Positions 24,332 to 36,240 are shown, counted from the stretch's first letter. The stretch is DNA of 64,000 nucleotides from Homarus americanus (GCF_018991925.1 NW_024735518.1:62001-126000), one strand, 5' to 3'. Notes: a model not told the origin generated them from the letters alone. Numbers and translations: made by a program.

Positions 24332-24530
24332 TGAACCTGCTGAGGCAATTGAACATAATGGAGTGAGGCTACTGAGGCAAATGAACATGTTGAAGTAAAA
24401 AGTGAACCTGTTGAGGCAATTGAACATAATGAAGTGAGGCTACTAAGGCAAATGAACATGTTGAAGTAAAAAGTGAACCTGTTGAGGCAATTGAACATAA
24501 TGAAGTGAGGCTACTGAGACAAACAGATGT
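24332..24530. repeat. 71-bp minisatellite, about 2.7 copies
   Basis: Each unit starts GAACCTG(C/T)TGAGGCAATTG and contains AACATAATG(G/A)AGTGAGGCTA, then GGCAAATGAACATGTTGAAG. The motif GAGGCAA is repeated inside the unit, so the unit itself probably arose by duplication. Frames across the array have no recognisable domain. Confidence 0.9.
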
Positions 24531-24683
24531 ATTGAAGTAAGAAGGTTCATGGTCCCGGATTTAAGCTGGTGGAATTACATGCAGTCATACTAACAGAAAC
24601 ATGTATTAAAATCGTATTAAGTTCCCTATTGTTTTCGTTCTGAGCCAGCTAATGGAATCATACTAAGTAAACCATCTGTTGCA

Positions 24684-24800
24684 AGTATATTGAGTCACCT
24701 ATTGCAATCATACTGTGAGTCGCCTGTTGCAATCATCCTGTGAGTCGCCTGTTGCAATCATCCTGTGAGTCACCTATTGCAATCATACTGAACTACTTAT
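24684..24800. repeat. 25-bp minisatellite
   Basis: The unit is about GAGTC(G/A)CCT(G/A)TTGCAATCAT plus C/A-CTGT, four clear copies, with diverged copies out to about 24640 and 24860. Confidence 0.85.
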
Positions 24801-24860
24801 TAGAGTCATACTAACTAGACCATCTATTACAAGCATACTAAGTCACCTCTTGTAATCTTA

Positions 24861-26557
24861 CTAACTGACTTATCTACACAGACTGAACGTACCTACAGTA
24901 CCTGCCTCAACACTAACAGTATTTCTGGTGCTAAAGAGTAGTATTGATTGACTCGTGAACTTATACGACGAATAATATAAGAGTACCAGTCTTACCACGG
25001 TTCTATCTCGTCTGGTTCTCTTGTTAATACCAATTTACTGTGTGGCGGCCATTTGGGATTTCTGAGGAAATTTGGTATAATGTTATAGATTCCGTTAAGA
25101 ACCTCTGCTAGGAAAATTTTTAATTCCATCTTTTGTCGACAACTCTTGGTCTATTGACGCAGTGTATTAAATATAATCACTATTATTATTGTGATATAAC
25201 TTATACCGAATTCCTAAATATATGATACAATGAAGCATTTACTTTGAGCGTTGTTATTTGTATTCAAGTATCGATTAGCAGTAGCTGGTAATTCACGTTA
25301 AGACATTTAAAACAAAACAGATTGTAATGTTTAACAAAGAACATGTAGGGAACCACATCACTGTAGCTCTTTCGGGTTAGTTCTAATAAAATGTTATAAC
25401 TATAACAAGTATTATAGACTTACTCAGGAAGCAGGAGAATCAACCTTAAATTAACGTTTATTATAATTTTGTTACATTCCTCCTCATTTTTTGTATATTT
25501 TGCTACCCAACCGTGAAAATATTTCAGGTAAAATAAAAAATACCCTGATGTTTATAAATAATTAATTATATTGATGACCGTTTGATTTCTAAAAAAAATA
25601 AAAAAAATAACTCAATAAATAAGATGAAGGTCTTAATAGATCCGGTCAACACACCCTCGTCTTTCTGCCATATAAATTAATAACAATAAATGGTCCTTCA
25701 CTCCAAGCATTTAACTGAGGCAACAGAATGAGGGGCGATACAAGCAACAAACTCAATAGAGGAGACAAGCATAGATCTCCACTTTATTGAACAGCAGATA
25801 AAGAAGCGAAAGTGACACAAAAAATTAAGGAAAAGGAATGAATTTTTCCTCTCAGTCAGAATTTGTCACCTGAACTATGAAAATATAAACCTAACCTTAG
25901 CTAACAGCATCTTCCGATTTCAGAAACTTGACCTAGAGGGATTGTATTAATTGTGTTAATGAAGGTATTTCTTTAATAGGAAATGTCTGAAAAGAGTCAT
26001 TATCACCTCGGTGGACTTAACAAGTGTGAGGATGATGGAATAAATGTTAAGGGACAGACAGATCACCACTACTATTCTGAAGACTCTGGGCCGTGACTTC
26101 TAGCAACAGGAGGCGGCGTTGGCAACCTGCAACAGGTGTAATTGGATCTGACTCTAATTAGACATAAATTGAGATAAATTATTCCGTATCAGGATTTAAT
26201 ACTCTTGGGTCTGGACCTTAATTAGCTGGCATGATATCTTAGGAAGGTAATGTTGGAGGTGTACGCTGTAGAGAAAGCCGGGAATAAAACTGGAGTCTTG
26301 GCTGGAAGCATAGTAGTAGCTGGAAGTAGAGCTTGACCCGTAATGGTGTTGGTCTTGTAGATAAACTGGTGCTGATGCTGTTGTGAGATTACAACCAGAG
26401 ATACAGTATAACTTAGCTAGTGATAAACCGAGTTGGTGCAAGAACTGATGATAAAATAAATGGGGAAGCTGGTGGGTGTTGAAACAAAAAGTTGGAATGT
26501 ACTAGCTGGAACACTGGGAACTGCTACATGAGCACTTCTAGGAAAACTGTAGCTAGC

Positions 26558-26559
<2 letters not shown>
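24861..26559. other. No gene seen
   Basis: AT-rich sequence with no coding or repeat feature I can name. Confidence 0.5.

Positions 26560-26644
<85 letters not shown>
26560..26644. repeat. (TA)n microsatellite
   Basis: About 85 bp of TA at the 3' end of the minus-strand PLE tail. Confidence 0.98.
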
Positions 26645-26649
<5 letters not shown>

Positions 26650-26890
26650 CAGAGAAGAAACAACAATGTTCTGACAAACGAGAAACACTGGTGTATTTAA
26701 ATTTAAAACAAACAAACGATTAAATCAAATAAATTCAAATGAGGTTATCCAAACCATGACAGGAGATAAATTGAAAAGGAAAAGGGAAACAATGGAGCAC
26801 CTTAGCTTTCATCTTTATTCAAGACATCTTCAGAGGCAACAGAATTTACAGGGGCTGAGAGAAGCTTATATACAAAGGGTGACCTTACTA
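26645..26890 (-). mobile_element. Penelope-like element 3' tail
   Basis: On the minus strand the sequence goes from GGTCACCCTTTGTATATAAG through CCTCTGAAGATGTCTTGAAT and GAAAGCTAA to a tail ending in TCTCTGTATAAATATATA and then (TA)n. The block parallels 44216-44345, which follows the GIY-YIG reading frame of the PLE fragment there (GGTCACCCTGTGTACATAAG, CTGAAGATGTCTTGAATATA, GAAAGCTAA). The coding part is absent. Confidence 0.65.
26798..26838 (-). ncRNA. Hammerhead-ribozyme-like motif, best copy
   Basis: On the minus strand all elements of a minimal type I hammerhead can be placed. Stem I pairs TGCCT with AGGTG (two wobbles). The core is CTGAAGA followed by one extra T. Stem II pairs GTCTT with AAGAT around loop GAATA. 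Then come GAAA and a self-complementary stem III AGCT, followed by A at the cleavage position. PLE hammerheads are known to have very short stem III and to work as dimers. Activity is inferred only. Confidence 0.5.
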
Positions 26891-27294
26891 AACATCAGGG
26901 CAGGTCAATAACATCGCAGTGATCAATGTCTAGTGTGGTTTTCTGAGTCCTATCAAATAAACTAATTTCATAAGACATCTTCATTAAGGACATAAGCATA
27001 TAAATAAACGCTAATATAGTGTAATGCACACATTCAGATGTTGGGTATACTATAATGTCATGTTTTCTACCTTTATCAAAATACATTATTTCTATGCAGT
27101 CTATACTTCTGATAAAGTGGAACATTTAAGTGCATTTTTTGACAAAGTGGGGCATTCATGTTCATTTTTTTTCACAAAACGGGTCCTTTTCTTCTTCCCT
27201 AAAGCTTCAGGGGGACAGAAGGACATACAGTACCTCGAAAGTGGGAATACCTGGTCACCTTAGGACTTGTTCAATCTTACATATAGCCGTCTGT
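26891..27294. other. No gene seen
   Basis: AT-rich sequence with pyrimidine-rich stretches. An internal near-repeat around GACAAAGTGGGGCATTCATG and GATAAAGTGGAACATTTAAG lies at about 27110-27160. Confidence 0.4.
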
Positions 27295-27809
27295 ACGCCG
27301 ATGCCTTCTATATTCACTTCTTTTTTTTATACGGGGAATAGACCACGCGAGCAAAGGTCACCGACCCACAACGGATCCACGGGCCGAAAAAAAATAAGAG
27401 TAAAAAGAAATTAAAAATAGAAGAGAAAAATGCTAAATTAATCTACACCACGAAAATGCCGCAAAACCATCTTTTTTGAAGTGCGACAGATTGTAAGAGT
27501 ATGAAAACACAGAAGAAGGCAGAGCGTTCCACAGTTTGGCTGTGTGAGGAAAGAAGGATGTACTATAACAGGTTATTCTAGCGTAACCGACATCCACACT
27601 GAAATGGTGGGCACCGCGGGCAAGAAGTGTGTTAGGTGACCACGGCCTTGCCGGCGGTACACAGGGTGCCAAATCACCGAGCATTGCCCGTTAAAGGTAC
27701 CTGCAAAAGAGAGAGAGTGAAGCAGCATTGCGGCGAAGAGAAAGGGAAAAGAGATTATCAACTAAAGGAGGAGAGTTAATAAGACGAAATGCCTTTGATT
27801 CCACTCTTA

Positions 27810-28409
27810 CTAACAGATAAACAAAAGAAGTGCCGCCCCAGATATGAGAGCAGTACTCCAAGTTAGGACGAATGAATCCCTTATAAACTTGAAGCAACTG
27901 CTCAGGGGTGAAGTAGCTACGGCATCTGTACAGCATTCCCAACTTTCGGGAGGCAGCTTTAGCAATGTTGTGGATGATAAATTATAGGAAATGGTGAGGC
28001 CCAGCATAACTGTTTTAAAATTTGGTAGAATGATTGCGTCCTGAATTGTGATTGGTGGGAGATCTTCTATTTTGGAAAGTGTAATTGGTAAATACTGTGT
28101 TTTATTACGACTGAATTTAACCATGTTTCTACCTCCCCATTCGGAGATGCTGCTCAGATCCGCATTGATAGATGAAACGATATCATCTCTAGAGACGTAA
28201 TATCTACTTTGAGAATTATGAGGAAGGGAAAAATGTGAATAAGAGTGAATAGTATAATCATCAGCGTAAGAATGGATAGAATTAGTCGTAGTGTGAAGCA
28301 AATCATTGATAAAAAGAAGGAAGAGAGTAGGTGAAAGAACAGAACCCTGTGGGACACCACTACTAGTAGAGAAAGAACGAGAGATCGATCCCTCGACAAC
28401 AACTGCCAT
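27810..28409 (-). pseudogene. Family B copy 2, RT palm
   Basis: A 199-codon frame that keeps the intact conserved SSGVPQGSVLSPTLFLLFIN and the catalytic HSYADDYTIHS. The thumb block follows (SISEWGGRNMVKFSRNKTQY). A frameshift near 27990 moves the C-terminus to the overlapping frame at 27691-27942 (RSYFTPEQLLQVYKGFIRPN). RT catalytic residues survive here, unlike the Gly-to-Asp change in copy 1. Confidence 0.75.
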
Positions 28410-28642
28410 GGATCGGTTCTCAAGGAAGCTAGAAATTAGAGAAAAATTAGGGAAGAGAAACCATAAGAGGAAAGTTTAGAAAGCAAAGATTTGTGCCATA
28501 CCCCGTCAAATGCTTTGGAGAAGTCGAGTGCCACAACGAAAGTTTCCCCGTAATCTCTAAGAGAGGATGGCCAAAGTTGGGTGCAGTTGGAGAGCAGATC
28601 ACCAATACATCTCGGCTGACGAAAGCCATACTGGTGATCCGA

Positions 28643-28981
28643 CTAAAGAAAAAAGTGTCCAAGGTGATGGAGAAAATAAGAGTTTAAGATAGTTTCGAAA
28701 ATATTAGAGAGGGATGAAATTCGGGCAATGGTGCGATATTTAGAAGGATTGGAATGGTCACCCTTCTTCGGGATGGGCTGAACCGAGGCAAGCTGCCAAG
28801 AAGAGGGAAAAGTTTTGGTTTTGGTGCAAAGGCGAAAGAGGCGAGCAAGCACAGGGGCCAGAATTTCATTACACTCTATCAGAACACGCAGGGGTAGTCC
28901 GTTCGGTCCATGCCCCTTACTCACATCCAACCTGGATAACACACCAACAACCCTACGAGAGGAGATTATAGGAAAGTGCAT
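28643..28981 (-). pseudogene. Family B copy 2, RT fingers
   Basis: A 112-codon frame with SSRRVVGVLSRLDVSKGHGP, NEILAPVLARLFRLC and ASVQPIPKKGDHSNPSKYRT, the same blocks as copy 1 at 20620-20900. It ends with a stop shortly after the ILNSYFLHHLGH block, before QYGFR. Confidence 0.75.
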
Positions 28982-29290
28982 AGGTTCAGTAGGAGGAGCA
29001 AGAGCAGGAGGGGTAGAATTGGAATCGCTTAAGGTGGAGTTAGAGAAAAATAAGGTGTTAAAGAGATGGCTTTATCAGGGGGAGAGTTGGCTATAGAGTT
29101 ATCAGGTCGGAAAAGAGGAGGAAAAGAGGGAGTTATTACAGATTATTTTGGTTAAGGAATAGTAAGATTTATTAGAATAAGAGTAAGTCAGGCCAGCTGT
29201 CTTTCGTTTCTTATAAAATTCGTCTTGGCCCCATGAAGAATATCTTTACAACGATTCCTAGAAGTAATGAAAGCGGAGAAGGAAATAGTT

Positions 29291-29761
29291 TCATAACTTG
29301 ATACGGCCTATCTCTCTTTCCCTACATGCAAGAGAACAGGAGCGATTAAAACATGATCGTAAAGTGAAAATTTTGGTAGAAGATGGAATAAATGCACTCA
29401 TACCACCCTGTATAACACAAGCAATGCTGGCAGCACATGCCGAGGCGTCTCGAGTGGAAAAGCAACATTCATCCCAGGGAAAGTCGGAGAAGAATTTTCG
29501 CAAGGATTGCCGGTTTGCCCTCCGATAGTGCCATAGTTGGCGTTTAGAGGGGGGTGAGGGAGGTGGTCGTGCCCAGTTTGATTTAATAGAAATAAGATTG
29601 TGATCAGAAGACTCTAAGGGGGCAGATATTGAGTATGAATAGTGTGAGAGGTTAGAGTTAAAACAAAGATCAAGAATGTTAGCAAGTTGCTCGTGTCGAT
29701 CGGGAACGCGTGTAGGGTGTTTGATTATTTGCAGAGCCAAGCCACTCTCTGTGATGTACAT
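29291..29761 (-). pseudogene. Family B copy 2, end of AP endonuclease and linker
   Basis: A 156-codon frame. It includes RHEQLANILDLCFNSNLSHY, then SAPLESSDHNLISIKSNW, where SDH is the last catalytic block of the APE-type endonuclease, followed by a Pro-rich spacer and the basic linker WHYRRANRQSLRKFFSDFPW. The earlier endonuclease block YLGDFNVHH is in another frame just upstream. No functional endonuclease can be made. Confidence 0.75.
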
Positions 29762-29915
29762 TGAAATCCCCTAGGTAGAGGATCTCGGTGTTGGGGTGTG
29801 TGGATAGCAACGACTCATGGCAAGAAGTGAGATAGTCAAAGAGTTCAAAATAGTTCGTAGAGTTGGGAGAACAGAAAAGGAAGAAAGAAAAATAGTCATA
29901 GTTGGTAGAGCCTAA

Positions 29916-30254
29916 ATTCTACCAGGTGAACACTCATTACCAACACACCTGCAATTTAATGAACAAATTTGTAGTATCGAAAGGTCTCAAACAAGTATCC
30001 GAGACCAAAGATGACCGAGACCGAGACAGTTCTTGAGACCTACTGTAAATCACTGATCCAGAAACTATCTTACTTCCCAGCATCACCCACGTACAGTACA
30101 TAACTGTGGTTCACCTACAAACGTCACTTCTTGAACTATCGTTTCTCACGTATCATTCCACGACTTTGCCAGTGCAAGTACGTGTGTATGTGTGTGATAA
30201 TTTATGTATGGATGTGTGTATATTTGATTACATGTGTGTGCTGGGTGTATATTT
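29916..30254. other. No gene seen
   Basis: A patch at about 29975-30040 repeats GAGACC-type words in both orientations (GGTCTCAAAC, CCGAGACCAAAG, CCGAGACCGAGAC, TTGAGACC). This is reminiscent of a small repeat, but I cannot define its ends. Confidence 0.35.
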
Positions 30255-30475
<221 letters not shown>

Positions 30476-30665
30476 GGTTTATTGAAAAGTTCTGCAGCCC
30501 GAAGGCTGAAAATATACATTGGACATAAATGACTTATTACATACATTGGTGGTTTAACAAAAGCCTTCATTAGAGAAAGGTGAAGGAACATACAGTGAAC
30601 ATACAGATTAATGTTTACAGTGGAGGTCACGTAGATCATGTGAGCTGAGGTGTTGAACAGCAGAC

Positions 30666-30882
30666 ACGTAGTGTAGTAACTCCCTCACAGATGGTGTTAT
30701 GAGGGGCATCACGCGGTGTAGTAGTTCCCTCGCAGGTTGTGTTATGAGGGGCATCACGCGATGTAGTAGTTCCCTCACAGGTGGTGTTATGAGGGGCATC
30801 ATGCGATGTAGTAGTTCCCTCGCAGGTTGTGTTATGAGGGGCATGTCATGGTGTAGTAATTTCCTCACAGGTATAGTGAGTG
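30666..30882. repeat. 45-bp minisatellite, about 4.7 copies
   Basis: The unit contains GTGTAGTAGTTCCCTCGCAG, then GTTGTGTTATGAGGGGCATC and ACGCG. Alternate units differ in CTCACAG against CTCGCAG, which suggests a doubled 90-bp higher-order unit. The length is a multiple of three, so frames stay open on both strands (for example MRGITRCSSSLAGCV). Confidence 0.92.
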
Positions 30883-31901
30883 TTATGGTAAACATACTTT
30901 TATGTTTATGGTGTGCAGTATGTATGTGTGTTTGAGTATCCTTTCGTGTGATAACAGTATATGACTAAGTGAAGTCCATGAATCACGTACACTTCTGTAA
31001 CTCACGTGCAGTTCTTCAGGGGTTCGTACCATTATACTCTCTCTTTATTGTTACTTTATATTCGGGACAAGTTTTTCTTTCCTTTTTTATTCATATTTCT
31101 CCTCCTCTTCCTCCTCCCCCTACTCCTCCACCTCCTCTCTACCTTCTAATTCCTCCCTGGTCTTCCCCTCCGTCTCTACCACAACTTCCGACACTCAGCC
31201 ACCCAGACGATATTTATGCCACAAACCACTTAACCCAGTCCTGGTGCTCTGCTTCCATTCCCGGTTTGTGTGCTCTCTCAGCTAGGGAGCTTTTCACTTA
31301 TAACACGTCTGCACTCCAGCCGGGATTCACTGGTGACATTTATGTGATCAAAATTGCGTTCACTCCATAGATTCCTGTTCATGGCGTTAAGACATCGGTT
31401 ACTGGCAGCATCTTATTGTTAAGTTCTTGCAGGTATTATGGAGTTCAGAACAAGGTTCAATGGCTGCACCTCAGTGTTCATAAAGTGTTCGCTCCAATGC
31501 TGCTCATTTTTTTCCTGGTTCAACGTCTATATGGCCAAAAACCTCTACTTATGCGATATACTCTCTTTATGGCCATACCACAATGTTCATCTTTCCACAG
31601 TATAAAAGTAAATGTTTAAAAGATGACAGCAAGCAGAACCTAAGGCACCGATCACTACTCTATTTTGTTTTCTTCATGTCCATAGTATACTAATTCTAGT
31701 TAACCACGTTCACGTTCACTAAGCGTAAGCCTTCAAGCTTTCATTATCCAAAGTTCATCTGTAAACTTGAAGCACTTATCAATCACTACCTGGTACTTAC
31801 TGGCTACTGTGCTCTGCTGTAATAAAACTCATGCGAGAACATCATGAAGCATTGTATCAACGGTAATTACAGGAGCATCATACTCAACATTGATAAAGTG
31901 A
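30883..31901. other. No gene seen; CT-rich tract
   Basis: At about 31080-31170 the plus strand is CCT/CTC-rich. The 133-codon frame around it is a composition artefact with a Pro run. The rest is unremarkable. Confidence 0.5.
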
Positions 31902-33292
31902 GGTGTTGGAGGTGATGGTGAGTGTTGTAGGTGATGATGAGTGTTGTAGGTGATGGTGAGTGTTGTAGGTGATGGTGAGTGTTGTAGGTGATGGTGAGAG
32001 TTGTAGGTGATGTGGGTGTTGTAGGTGATGATGAGTGTTGTAGGTGATGGTGAGTGTTGTAGGTGATGGTGAGTGTTGTAGGTGATGGGTAGGAGTGTTG
32101 TAGGTGATGGTGAGGTTGTAGGATGATGGTGAGGTTGTAGATGATGGGGAGGTTGGAGGTGATAGAAAAAGCTAGTAAGATGGTGAGTGTTAGCTGTGAT
32201 GGGCAGTGTTGTAGGTGATGGTGAGTAAGCAGGTGATGGGTGAGTGTTGTAGGTGATGGTGAGTGTTTTAGGTGATAGTGAGTGTTGTAGATGATGGTGA
32301 GTGTTGAAGGTAATGGTGAGTGTTGTAGGTGATGGTGAGTGTTGTAGGTGATGGTGAGCGTTGTAGGTGATGGTGAGTGTTGTGGGTGATGGTGAGTGTT
32401 GTAGGTAATGGTGAGTGTTGTATGTGATGGTGAGTGTTGTAGGTGATGGTGAGTGTTGTAGGTGATGGTGAGTGTTGTAGGTAATGGTGAGTGTTGTAGG
32501 TGATGGTGAGTGTTGTAGGTAATGGTGAGTGTTGTAGGTGATGGTGAGTGGTTTTGAGGGGTGATAGTGAGTGTTGTAGATGATGGTGAGTGTTGAAGGT
32601 AATGGTGAGGTTGTAGGGGTGATAGTGAGGTTGTAGGTGGAGGTGAGTGTTGTAGGTGATGGTGAGAGTTGTAGGTAATGGTGAGTGCTAGTAGGTGATG
32701 GTGAGAGTTGTAGGTGATGCAGGAGTGTTGTAGGTGATGCAGGAGGTTTTAGGTGGAGTAGTGGAGTAAGCTAGATGATGGTGGGAGGTTGAAGGTAATG
32801 GTGAGTGCTAGAGGTGATGGTGAGTACAGGTGATGGTGAGTTGTAGGTGATGGCGAGAGTTGTAGGTACGGTGAGTGTTGTAGGTGATGGGTGAGAGTTG
32901 TAGGTGATGGTGGAGTGTTGTAGGTGATGTAGAGGTTTTAGGGTGATAAAGGAGTGTTGTAGATGATGGTGGAGTGTTGAAGGTAATGGTGGAGTGTTGT
33001 GGTAGGTGATGGTGAGTGTTGTAGGTGATGGTGAGCGTTGTAGGTGATGGTGAGTGTTGTGGGTGATGGTGAGTGTTGTAGGTAATGGTGAGTGTTGTAT
33101 GTGATGGTGAGTGTTGTAGGTGATGGTGAGTGTTGAAGGTGATGGTGAGTGTTGTAGGTAATGGTGAGTGTTGTAGGTGATGGTGAGTGTTGTAGGTAAT
33201 GGTGAGTGTTGTAGGTGATGGTGAGTGTTGTAGGTGATGGTGAGTGTTGTAGGTGATGGTGAGTGTTGTAGGTGATGGTGAGTGTTGTAGGT
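31902..33292. repeat. 19-bp minisatellite with higher-order structure, ~70 units
   Basis: The unit is GGTGATGGTGAGTGTTGTA (19 bp). Variants (GGTAATGG, GTTGAAGG, GTTGTGGG, GAGCGTTG) recur in the same order. The block at 32282-32480 is repeated at about 32954-33150, and the marker AGATGATGGTGAGTGTTGAA is seen in near form at about 32289, 32578, 32773 and 32963. The middle (32560-33000) has many single-base indels. Minus-strand frames such as THHHLQHSPSPTTLTITYN arise from the array. Confidence 0.95.
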
Positions 33293-34054
33293 AATTTGAA
33301 TGCACCTTTGTCTGTTTGAGTGATGCAAGATGCCCCCATATTGTATCCATCCTGAAGCAATTATATTGTTCTCTTCAGGTTCTTCTCCAAGGAACTCTAC
33401 CCTGACATCCTTCCACACTCTTCTGGGTACGTCAGTATCTTACACCAACGGAGGATATGCAACAGATTGTTCTTGCATCATTTAACACCTTTTTGTGGTA
33501 ACTACATAAGGTTGTAAACTTTGAAGGAAAAAATCGACATATGTATACCAGCTAAAGGTCATGGTATCTTTTGGGAGAAATTATCAAATCAGTCATGATT
33601 TAGAATGTCATCAGTGTTGCTGCAGTCTCATAAAATACTCTTACTGCTTTGTAGAATTACGTAGAATTATAATGTACCATTATTCAATGTCTTCCTCATT
33701 AAACAAACTGTGAAATTTTGTCGAGCTGCAAAACCAAAAACGGAGTTGGGTTTGGCATAGCTGTTTATGTTCGCCAGTTGTTGACAGTAGGGAAATGGTA
33801 GAGTCGGCTAAATTATGTGATATCGAGAGTTTCTACAACACAGCTACGTTACTACACTTTATGGACCTTTAGTTATACTTTCTTTACCATAGATATAAGG
33901 GAGAGGGTTCACACTGTACAGTAGATATGTCTAAAATCTCTAAATGGTTCATTTTTTACTGGTAAAGTATTAAAATCAGGCATGGTATGAAAGGCCTATA
34001 ATTTTTTTGGCAAGTATGAAATAGACGTCATTTAATCTGATCCCATATACGTTA
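33293..34054. other. No gene seen
   Basis: AT-rich sequence with no feature I can support. Confidence 0.5.
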
Positions 34055-34315
34055 CCTAGGCATTCTATACAATACCTAGGATTATCTAAAATGCATAAAT
34101 GGACTTAGGCAAAGCATTAAAAGGACGAATATTAATACGCATTATTGTTTATTGGCAAAATCAACAATGTGTGAGCGAGACCTGTTTATACACGTTTATT
34201 CCCGTAACAACATTGCCTAAAACTGCGCATTATACAAAATCCCTAGAAGAGCTGTACGAACTGATTGATTTTATACTTTGCCTTGAAGTTCTAGGCATTG
34301 TATAAAATGCCTAGG
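34055..34315. mobile_element. 261-bp MITE-like element with palindromic TIRs
   Basis: The left end CCTAGGCATTCTATACAATA then CCTAGG (34055-34080) matches the reverse complement of the right end (34291-34315) at nearly every base. Each end is itself nearly palindromic: the right one reads CTAGGCAT, eight spacer bases, ATGCCTAG. The interior has further copies of related words (AAAATGCATAAATGG, GCGCATTATACAAAATCCCTAG). A 68-codon plus frame (34099-34305) spans the interior but has no recognised domain. The superfamily is not assigned and no target duplication is clear. Confidence 0.6.
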
Positions 34316-36239
34316 AATTCTACACAAAACCGGATTTAACGCTTTACCGGTAATATATTCACTAAACTAAAATCCAATACTGGACACTCACGAGGTGATA
34401 GACCACTGATTTTATAGGTTGACGGACACTCAGTACTGGACACCTCGCGTTATGGACCGCGGCTCTGGTCTGGTCTGCCTATTAGGAGGGGGGGGGGGAT
34501 TTATTTGGGGTTTCAGAGTCACAGTTTCATTTCAATTCACAAGTAGACGATACCTGATTTTTTTTAAGCTTATTGGAAATACTGGCGTATATGGTACACG
34601 CTCCCCGCAGGATATCTCAAAAGTCCGTACTCATAGGCAGGATTCACTATTACAGTTCTTTCAGCAAAGGTTCAAATTACTTATCATGAACTTGTATACA
34701 GATAATTAAGCAGGAAGTTTAGAACACCCTGTACATATATTACAAGATCTGAAATGAGTTAGGTTATCAGAATATTCCACCATTATTGTGGAGAGTTACT
34801 GTGTTGTGATGCGGCCGGGGGTCTGGTCATGTTTAATGGCAAGTATTTATTTGTGGTAAAATACACGATCATGACCTTAAATTATTGGTGTGTCTGGCTG
34901 TAGTGAAGCTGCCCTCGCCCTAAATCTCAATAAAACTGCCATTTTACGGTAATATACCAGGTAACTATGTGCTGCCTGTGGTAATAAACTTAAATGGAGA
35001 TTTGACAGTAAAGTTTACACTACTGGTGGTCGCCGCTGTTAGTGATCATAAGAGAACATGTTCGGTGTCATCATTTTTAGACCGTCATTATCACCGACCA
35101 GTTATATTTAGGTGTCATTTATTGTACGTATAAACCCTATTGTGGCCAACACACCTGCTGCTGTGTAATGTGTTGTATCCCAGGACTTTATCGACAGTGC
35201 GTAAAAAATAAAATTCAGCAGCACTGTTACACTGAGAGTTGATTGATTTTTTTTCTTTATTTCCAGAAGACTATATTTACGACTAACATATATCCATCGA
35301 AACCAAAGAAGAAAATATTAATACAAACTTTTTGGCAAGTGTTGGATCAATACTCAGGGAACAACATGACGTAGAAAAATCGACTACTCGTCCAGTGTCA
35401 GTGTGCAAAACAATATTTATATTTTTTATTTTTTATTTATTTTCTTTTATAGTACAGGTAATAAAAAATGTTCGATAAAGTCTGCTGAAATTAGCAAGGT
35501 TCTTTATCCTAGGTTCTCTCACAGATGGCAGGTTTATTACGTCCAGGGCTGCACCTTGGAATAAAAAAAAGAGGAAACGGAAACGTTGACGTACTTTCCC
35601 GTTACTCCTCGGCTACCAATAGGCAACTTACTTATCCAACTGATAAGGACCTTTAGTAAGCAATAAAATTTGGATTAATTTTGACAGTTTATCAAATTAA
35701 AAATGATTTTTGGTAATAATGTCAGCAAAGGAAACATGGTTAGGAGATGAAGCTTTATTCCTGACGTTTTCACACAGTATTTACGTCCTTTAGCTGGGGG
35801 GTGTAACAAAGTTGCTTTATCACATTTAGATTATGTTTCAGTGAGGGCAGGTGGTGTTGCGCGTGAACATTACTCTTTGTGTGGCTTTTGAGATATAGTG
35901 AAGAAACTGAATCACTCTACCGGTGCACCATCAAAAGTGTAACGTGGAATCTATCACCACTCTAAATAGAACCGTACCGAGACAACAGGAGTCGCGACGC
36001 TCATTTTGAAATTCATCGGACCCCTCAGTAAAGATACTTTTTGGGGCGAGTTACCTCTGTACCTCGACTACATTTAACACTGCTTTTAAAACTAACTTAT
36101 TTTTATACCGCAAACCAAGAGGAACACAGATACTCACAAAATAATATAGTTTACCGGTGTACAGACGAACTAACCGAAATATTTGTCTCACTTGGTGTGG
36201 TGTGACCTTTTCTCCCACAATTCTCAATCAGTTTTGCCA

Positions 36240-36240
<1 letters not shown>
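34316..36240. other. No gene seen
   Basis: A G-run lies at 34488-34498. At 34713-34728 the words GAACACCCTGTACA match the terminal sequence of the mariner-like element at 6720, so an end of a related transposon may lie at about 34728, but I could not find its partner. The rest shows nothing. Confidence 0.4.

Larger units (their letters stand above)
27295..29915 (-). mobile_element. LINE family B, copy 2 (longer, decayed)
   Basis: Minus-strand order from 29915: the end of the endonuclease domain (ILYLGDFNVHHREWLGS near 29770, then SDHNLISIKSN), the linker with WHYRRANRQSLRKFF, the RT fingers (28643-28981), RT palm with HSYADDYTIHS (27810-28409), thumb, and a C-terminus ending with the NLSHFKKDGF block. 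The 3' untranslated region runs to about 27330 with the GGCCCGTGG/GGTCACCGACC block in reverse. The endonuclease catalytic blocks GDFN and SDH are present but in different frames, split near 29720. Several other frameshifts exist. It is longer at the 5' side than copy 1. Confidence 0.85.

Noticed and set aside
30969..31370. 133-codon Pro-rich frame
   Set aside because: It spans a CT-rich low-complexity tract and has no recognisable domain.
32771..33418. Pro/Thr/His-rich frames of up to 215 codons
   Set aside because: They are translations of the 19-bp minisatellite in different phases.
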